From Myxocyprinus asiaticus (Eukaryota; Chordata; Actinopteri; Cypriniformes; Catostomidae), in the NCBI RefSeq assembly GCF_019703515.2, contig NC_059349.1, positions 24,338,744 to 24,402,743 on the forward strand: 64,000 nucleotides of DNA. Direction: 5' to 3'. Position 1 is the first letter of the stretch. Each line of letters starts with the position of its first letter. This document shows, piece by piece, positions 22,459 through 35,980 of this stretch. The notes under the pieces were generated by a model. The model had not been told where the DNA came from and ran no database searches. It saw only the letters and a list, made by a program, of their open reading frames with translations. The position numbers were made by a program, and so were the translations under genes.

Positions 22459-24498
22459 GTAGGCTAAAATGTATTTGCCAACAACATTTAAAGGTGAAAT
22501 CATCAAAGTGTCCCCTGTAATCTGCAAGGGACAAGGGCTTTGAAGCTTGATGTGAAGTATAATGGGCTTGATTGCTACCTTGCTAACACACTCTCACATT
22601 ATTTAACAGTAATGCTTTCAGAAGAAAGATGTCAAAAATATATTTCAAGTAATTAATGCACTGCAGTCTTGATCTGCACTGCCAGCTTGATTTAATAAGA
22701 AGGACTGTTTGTTAGTAAATTGGTTGCAGGGTTGCAAGGCATGTAATGGTATTTTGTCAACCACTAATTATGGAATATGGTACTTGATCCACCAAAAAAT
22801 GTGACGTGCTTTTGGGGAAGTGATTCACGACATTAATACCCATGAAAAGTGTTAATGCTTTTAAACGTGTTATCTATGCTTTTACACATAAAGATGTTTT
22901 CCTATCTTAGTACATGTGATTGCATACCATTGTGTCATAATATATTGAAAAGATTTCGCAATGCTATCTGGTGGTCTTTCATACTTTCTTTGTACAGAAT
23001 GTAATAATGCACAAAAGCAATCAAAATTCCTTACTATATGTTTAATGTTAATTGTACAATTTATGTCCATGTTCTTGCTCTGTATCAACAACAGGTTATA
23101 ATAATGTTATAATAACAGTTTAAATCAAAACACTGTTAAACTTTATATGATAATTTAATTTCCACTTTCACTTCCTTAGCCAGTTCAGGTCTTTAAACTC
23201 AGCATGCATGACCATCCAGTGGGATGATTGGCCAAAAGTATGCATGTGCAATAGAGTCTGATTGGTTTACCAATTTAATACATGGCAAAACTTGCTCTGA
23301 ATTTCAATGACATTGTTAACCACCTGCAGATGAGCAGCATGCATTGGCAAAAGTTTATAATTTTACTTTGAGGTGTCATTAATCTGGTGTTGCACTTCTG
23401 CTATATAAAAATAGGAAATGAAATACAGTTATGACCAAAGTACAAAAATTAAGCATTCGTGGAATTCAGCAACAGTGTATTTTATTGGACTGCAATATGG
23501 GCACTGTTTAGATTATGTTAATTATTTGCCATTACATTAGTCAGTTTGTCTGTTAAGTTGTCTCACCTCCACTTTTTATACCGCACCATTATCATCTTCA
23601 AAATATATTACTTCAGCCAATATGTAAATGTACTTTTATGTTCTTTTACTGGTTTCCTTATGAAATGAATTAGCCAAATTAAACAAAGAATAATACTTAT
23701 GTTATGTGTTACTTAAGACATTACACAACTGAACAATACAAAATGAAAGGACTCATCCTTTTTTCTTTTTTTTTAATGGTAAACAGCCTTTAAGTCACAA
23801 CCATGACTTGCTACTATTATTAGGAATATATTTCTTCAGTTACACTATAGAGTGCAACAGTGCCTGCCCACTTTTTCAGCCATCTTGGTTCCAGAAGTAT
23901 TTTTCATTAATTTCTTCACAGTGGTAATAACACAATGGGCACTATGGTAATAGCTCATCGACCATTTCTTAATGTCTTTAAACCAGCAACGTTTCTTTAT
24001 TCAGTAGGCTACACCTTACCACTCCGAACAACAAACATATCTACGTAGAGAAATATAGAGTCATACAACAAAAAAAGAGTACATAATGTTATTTTACAAG
24101 TAGGGCTGGGGAATTTAACTCGTTAAATTCTGCGATTAATAGTTGTTTGTTTAACATGTAAAAAATAATCAAATTATGCAGTATCTGTTTTAATTTTTTC
24201 ACTTCCTGAAACTTCGCTAATGTTTTTCCCTACTTTCTGTGGCTAAAATTACACGCTCGACTCGACTGCACATCCTAACATAGAAACCGATTGTGTGACG
24301 CTTATTCTTTATGCGCACATGTCCCGGGCATTATAAACACAAGAGCGGATTAACTGTGCGGAGAATGGTGACTTCACCCGCAAGTGGTGAGCCAGGTGTG
24401 GGAGAGATAACATACTGTATCTCTTTGCATCACCCAAAAACGCTCACTCACTGTCATTCGAATCAGTGTCAAAAATGACACAGGGTGTGCGCGATATA
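22459..24498. other. znf644 intron 1, no gene seen
   Basis: AT-rich sequence. A stretch at 24,100-24,200 (agggctggggaatttaactcg, then repeated attaat motifs) looks like the end of an interspersed repeat. No exon was found. Confidence 0.4.
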
Positions 24499-25277
24499 CA
24501 CTCACTGAGCACTTTATTAGGTACACCTGTACACCTACTTATTAATGCCTTTCAGTACACGGGTGGTAGGCCTACTGCAGCCTCAGCTTTCTGTTCTCTT
24601 CTTAAAATAAAAATGCACATTCGAATGGGCCTACCATCCATGTACTTCAGCAGAAATTGAGATTCATCAGACCAGGCTATGTTTTTCCAGTCTTTAACTG
24701 TCCAGTTTTGGTGAGCCTGTGCCCACTGCAGCCTCAGCTTTCTGTTCTTGGCTGACAGAAGTGGAACCTGATGTGGTCTTCTGCTGTTGTAGCCCATTCG
24801 CCTCAAAGTTCGATGTGTTGTGCATTCTAAAATGTTATTCTACACACTACAATTGTACAGAGGGGTTATCTGAGTTACCCTAGCCTTTCTCTCAGCTCGA
24901 ATCAGTCTGGCCATTCTCCGTTGACCTCTCTCATCAACAAGGCATTCCTATCCATAGAACTGATGCTCACTGGATGTTTTTTGTTTGTGTCATCATTCTG
25001 AGTAAACTCTAGAGACTGTTGTGTGTGAAAATTCCAGGAGATCAGCAATTACAGAAATACTTAAACCAGCCCATCTGGCATCAACAATCATGCCACGGTC
25101 GAAATCACTGAGATAATTTTTTTCCCCATTCTGATGGTTGATGTGAACATTAACTGAAGTTCCTGACCCATATCTGCCTGATTTTATGCATTGCATTGCT
25201 GCCACATGATTGGCTGATTAGATCATCGCATGAATAAGTAGGTGTTCAGGTGTACCTAATAAAGTGGTCGGTGCGTG
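24499..25277 (-). mobile_element. Degenerate Tc1-like transposon with TA target duplication
   Basis: The ends are inverted repeats of about 45 bp (CACTCACTGAGCACTTTATT on the left, a diverged complement on the right) between TA dinucleotides. On the minus strand, remnants of the DNA-binding part (DFDRGMIVDARWAGLSISVI) and of the first catalytic Asp region (IAWSDESQF) survive with stops between them. At about 780 bp it is internally deleted and lacks the other catalytic residues. Same family as 53,013-53,568 and the outer element at 55,063. Confidence 0.85.
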
Positions 25278-25391
25278 TAGACTGAACAACAGCCAGAGAA
25301 AACAATAGCTTAGAGATTTTAAACTTTAGCATTTAATTTGTTTTACATCTATATGTATAGTGTCTTATAATACATTGGCAGTATACACTTA

Positions 25392-25545
25392 AAGTAATAG
25401 ATTACCCAAACATAAAAAGTCTCTCATCATATACTCACCCTCATACCATCCTAGATGTGTTGTGTTCTGCAGAACACTAACGAAGATTTTTAGAAGAATA
25501 TCTCAGCTCTATAGGTCCATATAATGCAAGTGAATGGTGAAAAAA
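25392..25545. repeat. Truncated copy of the TTAA palindromic transposon
   Basis: Matches one arm of 19,826-20,474 (actcaccctcat.ccat, gaagatttttagaagaatat, tgcaagtgaatggtga). The other arm is missing. Confidence 0.6.
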
Positions 25546-26050
25546 TGTGTAGTCGAGCGCACTTCGGCGTGTTAAAGAGATCATCCAGGTATCTGGATCA
25601 CAGTAGTCAGTAATGCTGTTCAGTCCTGCCAAAGTGTTTCAGATAACGGTGGTCTGCTGCATCCTCCACTATATAGCACTCAGAACCAACCTGCAAGATT
25701 GGAATTGCACTTGCAACTTGCATTCAGCAGCAATTTTGTGGACGTGTTTGCGCCGTTGCCTGATCTGCATAATTTTGAGTGTGTAATGGACAAGATGTTC
25801 CTTGCAATATGGTTATGTATTTGATTATAAAATGGTTATATTAAACTGGTTCATCTGTGGTTCATCAATTGAACAGTTGTGTTTTGATGATTTCTGTCAT
25901 GTTTTTGGTGGAAGAGAGACAAAACAATGTTACTGAATTTTTTGTAAATTAATTGAAAAGTTAATGCAGATAGGCAAATATAGATTTAATCCTGATTAAA
26001 TGTAATTCATGTGCTCATCTACTGATTCTTTTTCTTTCCTTTTTTTCCAG

Positions 26051-28298
26051 AAACAGTCCCTGGGACTCCTAGGAATGTCTGGTTTGAAGAAGAGTGCCAA
26101 AGTAGAGGAAAATGACACCTCAATGTCAAAAATCTCTCAGGAACTTTTGAACAGCCAAACATTCTGTCCACAGGGGACTACATCAGAAACATCAGTGCTT
26201 TGTCCTCAAGACACTATGGCACTACTCTGTGACCAAGGAGACCTCCTGACCAGTATTGGTTTTATGGACTCCATCTGCACAGATGGACCAGCCAAAGCTG
26301 CTTATGTCAATGGATCCACCTCACCCAATATCTCAGATGAAATATTGTTGGATATTTCAAAAAATGTACCAGGATTCCTTCCTAGATCTTTTCATGCACA
26401 GAATTCTGTCACAACCAACGTCCACTTTGAAGAACCTGATCCACTCAGAAAAGAGGGGGAAATAACAATTAAGCAAACATTGACTGCCGAGGATGTGGAA
26501 AATAGGGGAATATGGGGCTTTGATACGGAATCGCCAGAAGGCTCATTAGATCATTTTGATGACGTAAATGACCTTAGCTGGGATCCCCAGAAAGAATTTA
26601 TGAAGTTCCTCTGGGATGATGATAATGGTATTGAAATGGAGGGAAACTTGCCCCCTGTTGCCTCACCCCTCAACCATAAAAGAAGGGTTCCATCACCGCT
26701 CGGCCATGAAAGAAGAAAACGTAAATCAAAAATTTTACTGAAAGTAGATCCCTCAGAGGAGCTATACCCAAATTTAGATTTTGATTCAAAAAATGATAAA
26801 CATGGTGAAGGAAGCCAGAAAGATTGCAGTACTCTTAAGAAGATTCGCTCTCCAAGGAAACCATCCAAATCACGATCACCCATTGCAAAAACTACCAAGC
26901 ATTTAAATGGAGCTGCTGAAGCTGCCAAACACCCTTTTCCCAAACCAGAAAAAAAACCTATTAGCAAGACACAAAGGTTTGGATTGACTAGAGAAAATTT
27001 GACAACAGGCACAAGTTCTAAGGCGCAGCCTAAATTTCTTCCATGTAACAACAATTTTACAGAGAAATCTAAAGAATACAGACAAACTACATTTAATACA
27101 GACACAACCAGTTCAATGCCATTCATATGTAAGGAATGTGGACAGTGTTATCAAGATCAGAGTTCACTGTTAAATCACGTCAACGTTCACCAGGTAAAGG
27201 GGAAAAAAAATATGGAGGAAATAAATGAGGTGCATAAAATGAAAGATGCAAAGTTACAGTGCCCCCAGTGTACCTTTGGAACCAACTGTCCAAACACATT
27301 TGTCAAACATGCCAAGACCCATGAGAAGGACAAGCGGTACTATAGCTGTAATAAGTGTGATTTTGTGGAAATGAATGAAGTTGAGTTAAGACGTCATTTG
27401 CTTCAAAAGCATGGTATCAGTGATGCTGATCTGACTATTTGGAAATCGGATGGAGTTCAGTTACGCAAAGTCGATAGATCAGACAAAAATTCTGCAGCAC
27501 CTCATCCAATCTCAAAAAGTATCCAGAGCCATTCAAGACTCGACAAATCAATTCACACACTTTTATCCAGACAGAAACACAGCAACCAGAGTGCCTCAGA
27601 ATGCAACTCTCATCAGAGTCCTCATGGAATCAGTGCAACAGGGTTTCCTGACACAGACAAATGTCTAAGTGATGATTCCTTTGATTGTGAGACCACATTG
27701 TCTAGAACTAAAAGGACTTCATCCCCTTCAAAATGTCAGAAAAGACCAGTTAATTCTAAAGAACGGAACAGAAAAAGCACTTCTAAATTTGACGGAAACA
27801 GCACTTGTTTAAAAGATTTTGGAAATCGGTCAACCCCCAAATACACAAATTTAGGCTTGGAGAAGCAAACATTAAAGAAGTCACCCTCAAAAAGGAAAAC
27901 GTCAACTCCATTCCACAATATGCAGGGCCAAGATATTCTTTTAGATTTTCCAAAATGTAGACAAAATTTCAAGAAACATGAAGCATCCAACAATGACTTT
28001 TTGTGTGATTCTAATCATGACCTTGGTGCATGCCTAACTAAAGAATGTGAGGTTAAAGAGGATCTTAATGTCAGTACACGTTTGGTAAGAAGACAGACTT
28101 TACTTGCAGAGGGAAGACTTTGTGCCTCAAGTAATCACTTTGAGAGAGATCATGGGTCTCCAAGGACATTTTCTGTCAAGGAAAAAGAGGTTTACGATGA
28201 CGGCTCTGAGTCAAACCCAGTTGTGAAACATGAATCGTACACAGATCTTAAGAAGGATCTAAATGCTTGTCCTTACATTCCTGCTGATTTTGAGTCAG
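26051..28298 (+). CDS. znf644: znf644, large first coding exon with three C2H2 fingers
   Basis: The exon begins after a polypyrimidine acceptor (ttttttccag) and ends at a GTATTA donor in phase 1. The likely start codon is at 26,075 (MSGLKKSAKVEENDTSM), giving 741 codons in this exon. WDPQKEF near residue 180 resembles a conserved N-terminal motif of ZNF644. Three fingers follow at about residues 350-372 (CKECGQCYQDQSSLLNHVNVH), 394-418 (CPQCTFGTNCPNTFVKHAKTH, then EKDKRYY) and 422-446 (CNKCDF). The sequences between them match vertebrate ZNF644 well. The rest is long, basic, low-complexity and presumably disordered. ZNF644 is a nuclear partner of the histone H3K9 methyltransferases G9a/GLP (family knowledge). 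The open frame runs past the donor to 28,432, which would give a truncated protein if the intron were kept. Confidence 0.92.
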
Positions 28299-31200
28299 GT
28301 ATTATTCTCTTTTATGTACTTGCAATACATTCATTGTGTCTATGTAGTAAGTGTTTAATCAATTTGTTTATAGAATCATTAAAGTTAGTTAGTTTTTATT
28401 TTACTATTAATTTATTTAGTTTATTTATTTGAACAATTAAATACAACTCAGATTCAGGTGATTGGAAGCTTGAAATATTGTTTAATAGTTTATTATTTAG
28501 CAAATGTAGCAGCAACAAAGTGGTAGCTCTTTTCAAATTTCCACAAATGCTAGTTCAGAAAACACAGAAGAAACACAGAAAATGTGTGATCAAATTGTCT
28601 GTCTGTCCAAAAAGTAGTAATTACTGATTATTTCACTCACATAATTTAAGATAAAACCTGTGCACCCCGACTTCTGGAAGTTACATTGTAGCCAGCCAAT
28701 CTGATTAGAGCTTGCCAGTGTGAGAAAGTTCTTGTCATTTTTGTGTTCAGTACATATCAGTTCGTCTGTGGTCCATCTGATGCTGAGACTACACTAATAT
28801 AAGACATAGGCGCTAATATTTGCTATTTGGTGAATATTTAGTGTATACTGGTGGGCATACAGCTACATTTTTGTCTACCACTAGTTTTCTAAAGTGTAGT
28901 TATTTTTCATAGACCATCATAGAGATATATATGTTTTTCTGGTCTTTTCCTGGAAATTATCAAATCTTTTAGCAGCCCACATTTGCTGATTGACCCGTAT
29001 TTCCACAGTTAACAAAGCTTGTAACAAATAGACATCAAAACACACATTTCTGAGCTGATACGTTAACTGATAATTAACAGCTAATTGTGGCCGATACCGA
29101 TATTTTTTACTTTTTGCATTTAATACCTTTAAACAGGGGCTGCTAGCTAATTAATTAAAAACTACTCACTTGAAACAAAACAGGTGTTTAAAAGCTTGGA
29201 ATCTGTACTTCTTGTCTGCTGACAATCTGGCCAACTCTTAACTGATGCTGTTTAAGGTTTGGCGGATGTTACGTGAACCAGAAGTGTTTAGATATTACAG
29301 ATATGTAGACAGATATTGCAGGTGTATGCTGATTTGAATAAGGAATAAATGACATGCATAAAGACTTGCATAAATTTGTTTTGTATCCATTTAAGAATAT
29401 TTGTAGTTATTATGCCCTGTTAAATGAGTTTTTATGGTAATCCTGATGAATCGCTTAATTTAACAGAGAGAGACTAATGAACTTTAAACAGATGTAATAA
29501 TGAACTAAACCAAAATGAGACAATACATTAACAGCGTGTAACGAACATTAAACAATTAAACACACAATGCCAAAAACACATTTCTACATACTCGGTGTAA
29601 TATTAATTCCGGTAACCAAACTGTGTGCAATGGTGGCGTGTGTGTGTTATGTGTGTCCGCACATGCCTATACTCCATATCATTCACATATGCTCGTTACA
29701 ACACTCATCTGTAACAGTTCCATTTTGTAATTTAATGAATATGTTAAAATTAATCATAACGGAAATAGGACAATATCAGCAGAACGGACAGTCATGTGTC
29801 ATAATGTTGGAAAGTCTCAACTCATAAAATACAACAAAAACATCAGTTGCACTCACAAACTAGTGTTTTAGCCAAGATGACATCTCATGTCGCTCCGTGA
29901 GGATCGTTTCAAGATCAATACACCGTGTTGTGTTTGGGCTCATTTTAATCGGAATAATCTGCTGTAAGTAATGATATACCATTTTCCATATTCTGTTTAT
30001 GTTGCATAAAATGATAAGCTAAAACAATGCATTGATTGTCACTAAGTAACATACTGTACATATATGTTCACTTATTAGTTCTTGAAACAAACAGAAAATG
30101 GAAAACGGCATATCGTTACTTACAGCACCCGATTAAAACCCAAAACAGCATAACACGGTGCACTGATGTAGAAGTAATTCTCACAGAGCAACGAGACATG
30201 CTTTAAAGGTCTACAACACTACCTATCCTGGTGATGCACATTGTTTGTGTGCACGTGCACTGACACTTGAGACTGTGTGACAAAGAAAGAAGCCACAAGC
30301 AGTCAGAGATTCTCTAGTGCAAGCAAATAAACAGTAAGACATTATTGGCGAAAATATCGTGTAATTCCATTATCGTGATAAAATTTAGATTTTCACAGTT
30401 ATCATCCGATAGATCACCAATTTATCATGCACCCCTTGAGGATGAACATTTTTGTTAATGGACTATCATCATTACATTTAATATTACATGCAACATGTTT
30501 GTTATAATGAGAGAATTTTCACTTGTATGTCAGAAGCCATGTGGGCTAGAATGTAATTCCTCTTTTCTTTTAATCTTTGAGAATGGTTTTCTAAATACCA
30601 GAAGACCTAACAATAAGGCTAAAATATGTGAAAGTCCAAATCACCAAATCTTGTTATTTCTCACTGTGTGTAGCATTTTTAATGTGGCTTGTTTCATAAA
30701 CCTGTCACAATGTAATGCAGGCTTTATTTGAAGAATGGGGCAGTATGACGTGTATTTGACCCGACAGCAAACACACAGGTCGTAAATAAGTGCTATTTCT
30801 CATTTCATGTGGAAACAGGCTGTTTACCTGAGTCTTGCAGGTATGTGACAAAAATGGCCTGTTTAATTCTAAGAGTAAGAGAGAGGGTCAAAAATGGCCT
30901 AGAAAACCTAAATTATGAAAAAAAAAGACTAACATTATAACAGTAAAACAATTATAACATATGATATGGTTCAGACTAGGGCATCAGTATTCTAAAGCTC
31001 AGAGCTTTGATTCAGTTTGAATCAGTTCTAATTTTGGGAATTAGCAGTTATATGGACATGTTGTGGAAGGGGTGAAAGAATTCTCAAGTATAAAAGCCAT
31101 GGAGTGTTGATAATTTAGTGAATAGTGAAAAAAAAGAGTTGTCTAATGAAAGCGTGATTCAAGGTGTTCCTGTGATAGCACCTGTTATCCTGCCATTGGT

Positions 31201-31516
31201 GATGTTTCATACCTCTTAGCTGTATCTCATTCCAGCTGCTCACATACTGGCCAAATGTACTTGATTTGTTTACAGTCAGGGAAGATGTGTGTCATCAATG
31301 ATAGGTGCTCAATGTGGATGTTAAAATATATTTTCGAGGTAATGCTTTGATTGGTTTAAAATTGGTGTAAGATAGCAAATTTGCAGGCTAGTTAGTTTAC
31401 ATATTTATGTGGCTTCTCTGCGATAAATATTTGTTCTAACTTTCTGAAATTATTTTTTTTTCTTGCACTCAAAATTAATTATGTGTGGTTTTACTGTTGC
31501 TTTCTGATTCCAGCAG
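28299..31516. other. znf644 intron with interspersed repeats, no gene seen
   Basis: Diffuse repeat-like sequence (ggccgataccgatatt at 29,090 and other AT-rich motifs) and one strong hairpin, listed separately. No exon between the large exon and 31,517 could be supported. Confidence 0.4.
29921..30165. repeat. Inverted repeat (hairpin) with ~75-bp arms
   Basis: The left arm (about 29,921-30,000: ttgggctcattttaatcgg, then ctgctgtaagtaatgatata) is the imperfect complement of 30,086-30,162 (tatcgttacttacagcaccc, gattaaaacccaa). The loop is about 85 bp. Probably the core of a non-autonomous DNA transposon. Confidence 0.65.
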
Positions 31517-31960
31517 AGGTGGACACATCCCAGACTAAACGTCATGCAGAGCTACCAACTGACTACCAACAAACAGAGCTCATGTGTCCACTCTGTATGG
31601 AGGTTTTTGTCACAAGGACTGGGCTGTCCAATCATGTACGAGGCCATCTGAAGCGACTGGGAAAACCTGCTTCCACTACATCAAAATCTCCAGTGATTCT
31701 ATTGAAAGAACTGATGCGTGACAAGAAACAGTTTGAGATGAAGTTGCAGGTTCTTGAAAAGAAGTGTCGTGGTTCCAGGTCTCTCTATCCTATAATATTG
31801 AGAAACGGTCTAACCTTCACATCTAAAACACCCAGAGAAAAGAAATGGATAGAGAATTATAAAAGCTCACCACCAAGTGATCTGATTGGATTTTTGAAGA
31901 AAATGAGGGCCAATGAAGAGACTGAAGCCAAGCAGCCATCCCACACAGACTCATTCACAG
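31517..31960 (+). CDS. znf644: znf644 duplicated finger exon, copy A
   Basis: A 444-bp exon with AG/GT borders and phase 1 on both sides, fully open, so it can be included or skipped without changing frame. It encodes a C2H2 finger (CPLCMEVFVTRTGLSNHVRGH) followed by KRLGK, SKSPVILLKELMRDKKQF and a C-terminal SPPSDLIGFLKK motif. The human protein has one such module near its C terminus (from memory). The exon is paralogous to 40,190-40,741 in coding sequence and in the flanking intron on both sides. It lacks about 36 codons present in copy B. Whether mature mRNA contains A, B or both cannot be told from DNA. Confidence 0.85.
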
Positions 31961-32199
31961 GTATTATTCAACTGTAGTAAGATTGTAACCGCAGGGCCAC
32001 TACTGACAGTATCCAATATGAATGATAAAAACAACCCAAATTTTGTCAGTAATAGATGTTTAAAAGTACAAAATTTCCAAAAAAGTTGCATCTTTAAGAC
32101 CAAGCCTTTACAATCTAGAGGGGGTCCAATAGAATCTATGTAAAATCTTAAATTGCATAAGGCGAACCCTTGCATCTCTAGCACACACTCCCTCTTCCA

Positions 32200-33691
32200 A
32201 TACCAAGTTTAAATCTTTCTCCCATAATCTCTTGAGAGATGTTGAAGCTCCGTCCTCCAGATTCTGAATAAGCAGGGAGTAATACACTGATGCCTCATGA
32301 CCTTTTCAAAAAGCATTAATCTCCACTCTCAGAGTATCTGCTGTTTTAGGGGGGTGTATACCACTCTCAAAAATAGTACAAAGCAGGTGGCGCAGCCAGA
32401 ATGTTGAACCATATTTTCAAAGGATCTCAACACTCCACTCTTATATATGTCACCGAGCATATTAACCTCCCTCACAATCCACTCTGTCCAGCAGAAAGGG
32501 GATTTATTAATACATAATTTTGGGTTCAGCCATATGCTCACATTTAAATAATTGTCTGAATTAAACACCCTGTACACTTTTGTCCATACCAAGTGCAAAT
32601 GCAAGATAACGGGGTGTAACTTAACTTCGCTTAGTTTGATAGAAAGGCTTTGCAATGGTGAAATAGGGTTAGCACTTCCTGTTCAATACAAAACCAGGGA
32701 AGGGCTCTCTCAGGTGAAAGCGACCAATGAGCCAAATGTCTGAGGCCGAATGCATAATAATAAAACAAAATCTTGGGTAGGCCTAGCCCACCTTTGTCAA
32801 TTGGCTGATGCAATTTATTGAAATGTAATCTGGGACGTTTACCATTCCAAATGGAAATTGGACGGTAACTCTTGCACTCGCTGGGATCTTTGTCCTTTTA
32901 AGAATCAGACTGATCCGGGCTTGTGTCATGGTTGGCGGAAGCTTTATATTCTTTAATGATTCCGTATAAACTTTTAGCAAAAGTGGAGCCAGTTCTGTAG
33001 CATAAAATCTAAAAAATTCAGCGGCAAAGCCATCTGGCCCCGGGGCCTTGCCTATAGGCAAGGCCTTAATTACCTCGCCAAGCTCCTCCAAGGTTATTTC
33101 AAAATCAAAAGAATTTTTCAGTTTAGGAGGTTCTAATGGTTCCACAGAGTTTCTAATATCCTCATCAGTAGACGAAGATGTGGAACTATAGAGATCAATA
33201 TAGAATTCTTTAAAAGCATTATTAATATCAATGGCTGAGGTAAATATATCACCACCAGCAGATTTCACTGAGGGAATGGTAGAAAAAGACTCTCTCTGTT
33301 TTATATATCTAGCCAGAGGTTTCCCTGCTTTGTCCCCCGACTCAAAGTATGACTGTCTTGCCCTTAATAGCCAAAACTCCACCTTTCGTGACAAAATAGT
33401 ATTATATCTGTATTTCAATTGGGTCAATTCCCTGAGGCCATTAGATGACATTCAGCGCTTCAGCTCTGCCTCGGCACTTTTGATATTCCCTTCCAATTCC
33501 ACGAGTTCTTGTGCTTTGGATTTTTTGGTGAATGAGGCATACTGTATGATCCGGCCCCTAAGAACCGCCTTAAATGTCTCCCAAGCCACACCCACAGAGG
33601 ATACTGAGGACCAGTTGGTCTCCATATAGACATTTATTTCAGCCTTTAGCATTTGTTGGAATTCAGGATTTTGCAAAAGGGATTCATTAAT
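32200..33691 (-). pseudogene. L1 ORF2 fragments
   Basis: Pieces of the reverse-transcriptase region and linker remain (33,451-32,783: RARQSYFESGDKAGKPLARY, then IGKAPGPDGFAAEFFR; 32,655-32,329: the C-terminal side). The catalytic YADD segment is lost in the 930-bp deletion. Confidence 0.8.
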
Positions 33692-35480
33692 CAAATCAAA
33701 TCACTTTTATTGTCACACAACCATATACACAAGTGCAATAGTGTGTGAAATTCTTGGGTGCAGTTCCGAGCAACATAACAGTCATGACAGTGATGAGACA
33801 TATGCCAATTTACAATAAACATCAGATTTACACAATACAATTTAAAATCTAATATACACATAATTACACACAACACAATATACAAATAATAACATACAAT
33901 GTACAGTATACAATACACACAATTTAGAATACACATTATACAATAAAAAATAGTGTATATATAGTATACTGTATATAAAATGTACAGTAGGTTGTATTGT
34001 ACTGTATTGACATTCAGGCTGTCGGTTGATAGTCAGTTGCCAGTGTGTTGTTAGGAGAGAATATAATTTATGACAGTCCAGTGTGAGATAATAAGATTAA
34101 TAAAGTGCAGTGCTGATGTATATTGATTGTGAGAGATCAAGAGTTCAAAAGTCTTGATTGCTTGGGGGAAAAAAGCTGTCATGAAGTCAGCTGGTGCGGG
34201 TCCTGATGCTGCGATACCGCCTGACTGATGGTAGCAGTGAGAGCAGCCCATGGCTCGGGTGGCTGGAGTCTCTGATGATCCTCAGAGCTTTTTTCACTCA
34301 TTGCCTGGTATATATGTCCTGGAGGGAGGGAAGCTCACCTCCGATGATGTGTCTGGCAGTTCGCACCACCCTTTGCAGGGCTTTGCGGTTGTGGGCAGTG
34401 CTATTGCCGTACCAGGCGGAGATGCAGCCAGTCAGGATGCTCTCTACAGTGCTGGTGTAGAACCGTGTGAGGATGTGGAGTTTCATTCCAAATGTCCTCA
34501 GCCGTCTCAGGAAGAAGAGGCGCTGATGAGCATTCTTCACAACGGCCTCAGTGTGGACAGACCACGTGAGTTCCTCAGTGATGTGGACACCGAGGAACTG
34601 GAAGCTGCTGACCATCTCCACTGGTGCTCCATTGATGGTGATGGTGCTGTGTTCTCTTTCTCTTCTCCTGAAGTCCACCACAAGCTCCTTTGTCTTGCTG
34701 ACGTTGAGGGAGAGGTTGTGCTCCTGACACCAGCGTGTCAGAGTGTAAACCTCCTCTCTGTAGGCTGTTTCATCATTGTCAGTTATCAGACCTACCACCG
34801 TCGTATCATCAGCAAACTTAATGATGGCATTGGAGCTATGTGTTGCCACACAGTCATGTGTGTACAGGGAATACAGGAGTGGGCTGAGAACACAGCCCTG
34901 TGGGGCTCCAGTGTTGAGGGTCAGTGATGAGGAGATGTTACTGCCCATTCTAACCACCTTGCGTCTGCTTGACAGGAAGTCCAGGATCCAGCTGCACAGC
35001 GAGCTGTTTAAGCCCAGAGCCCGGAGTTTCTCATCAAGCTTGGAGGGCACTATGGTGTTGAATGCTGAGCTGTAGTCTACAAACAGCATTCTCACATAAG
35101 TGTTCCTTTTTTCCAGGTGGGAGAGAGCAGTGTGTAGTGTAGATGCAATGGCATCATCAGTGGAGCGGGTGTTGCGGTAAGCAAACTGCAATGGGTCCAG
35201 TGAGGGAGGCAGCACAGAGCCGATGTAATCTCTGATTAGCCTCTCAAAGCATTTGAGGATGATGGGTGTCAGAGCAACAGAATGCGAGTCATTTAAGCAA
35301 GTGATTTTGGATTGCTTTGGTACAGACACAATGGTGGAAGTTTTGAAGCATGTGGGAACCACAGACAAGGAGAGGAAAAGGTTGAAAATGTCCGTAAAAA
35401 CACCAGCCAGTTGGTTCGCGCACGCTCTGATGACGCGGCCCGGAATGCCGTCTAGACCCGCGGCTTTACGGATATTCACC
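33692..35480 (-). mobile_element. L2/CR1-like LINE, 5'-truncated, with open reverse-transcriptase frame
   Basis: A 393-codon frame (35,479-34,298) contains a non-LTR reverse transcriptase: [63 protein letters not shown] and the catalytic FADD box, with the usual C-terminal continuation ([15 protein letters not shown]). The 3' UTR ends in tandem TGATT repeats (33,692-33,710), typical of fish L2-type elements. Endonuclease and 5' parts are absent. Frame and motifs are intact, so the insertion is fairly young, but it cannot move on its own. The exact clade (L2 or Rex1) is uncertain. Confidence 0.88.
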
Positions 35481-35489
35481 CATCGGAAG

Positions 35490-35980
35490 GATCAGGTTAC
35501 AGCCGCTAGGCGGAACCAGCAAAAAAAGAGCGTGCAGAATCCTCAAACAGTCAAGCAAATGTTCAGTGAGCCAGTCCACTCTGCTGCAATGTGAGTACAA
35601 CGAGATGACCCACTCACTCCACTGACTTTACAAAAAATACTCCACAAAACAAACCCCAGCAAACAGGAAAAATAAGCACAAAGAGCATGTAGATTCATCC
35701 ACAAATCTGTCCCGAAGGTGTGCCACTCTACAAAATAAACTCCAGCCGCTAGGCAGAACCAGCACAAAAAAAAGCACGCAGAATCTTCAAACAGTCAAGC
35801 GAATTTTCAGTGAGCCAGTCCACTCAGTTGCAACGTGAGTACAACGAGATGACTTGCTTACTCCATTGACTTTATGAAGGACATCGCTTGTTGTGGGCAT
35901 GTGAATGTTTTACTGCCATCCTTAGCATCTATTCTCAATTTGGCTGGGAATATCATTGCAAAAGAGACCTTCCGTTGGTG
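35490..35980 (-). repeat. Inter-ORF tandem repeat of the second L1 copy
   Basis: Two units about 245 bp apart share cagccgctaggcggaaccag / cagccgctaggcagaaccag, then ttcagtgagccagtccactc and gtgagtacaacgagatgac. This is the counterpart of 15,500-16,320. Confidence 0.75.

Noticed and set aside
26551..27126. 191-codon frame antisense to the znf644 large exon
   Set aside because: Shadow of the real exon; no recognisable domain.
28299..28432. Extension of the znf644 frame past 28,298 as the true C terminus
   Set aside because: A good donor at 28,298 and in-phase downstream exons with clear ZNF644 homology show that the frame continues by splicing; the extension encodes only hydrophobic AT-rich residues.
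34250..34927. 225-codon plus-strand frame
   Set aside because: Antisense shadow of the LINE reverse transcriptase at 34,298-35,479.
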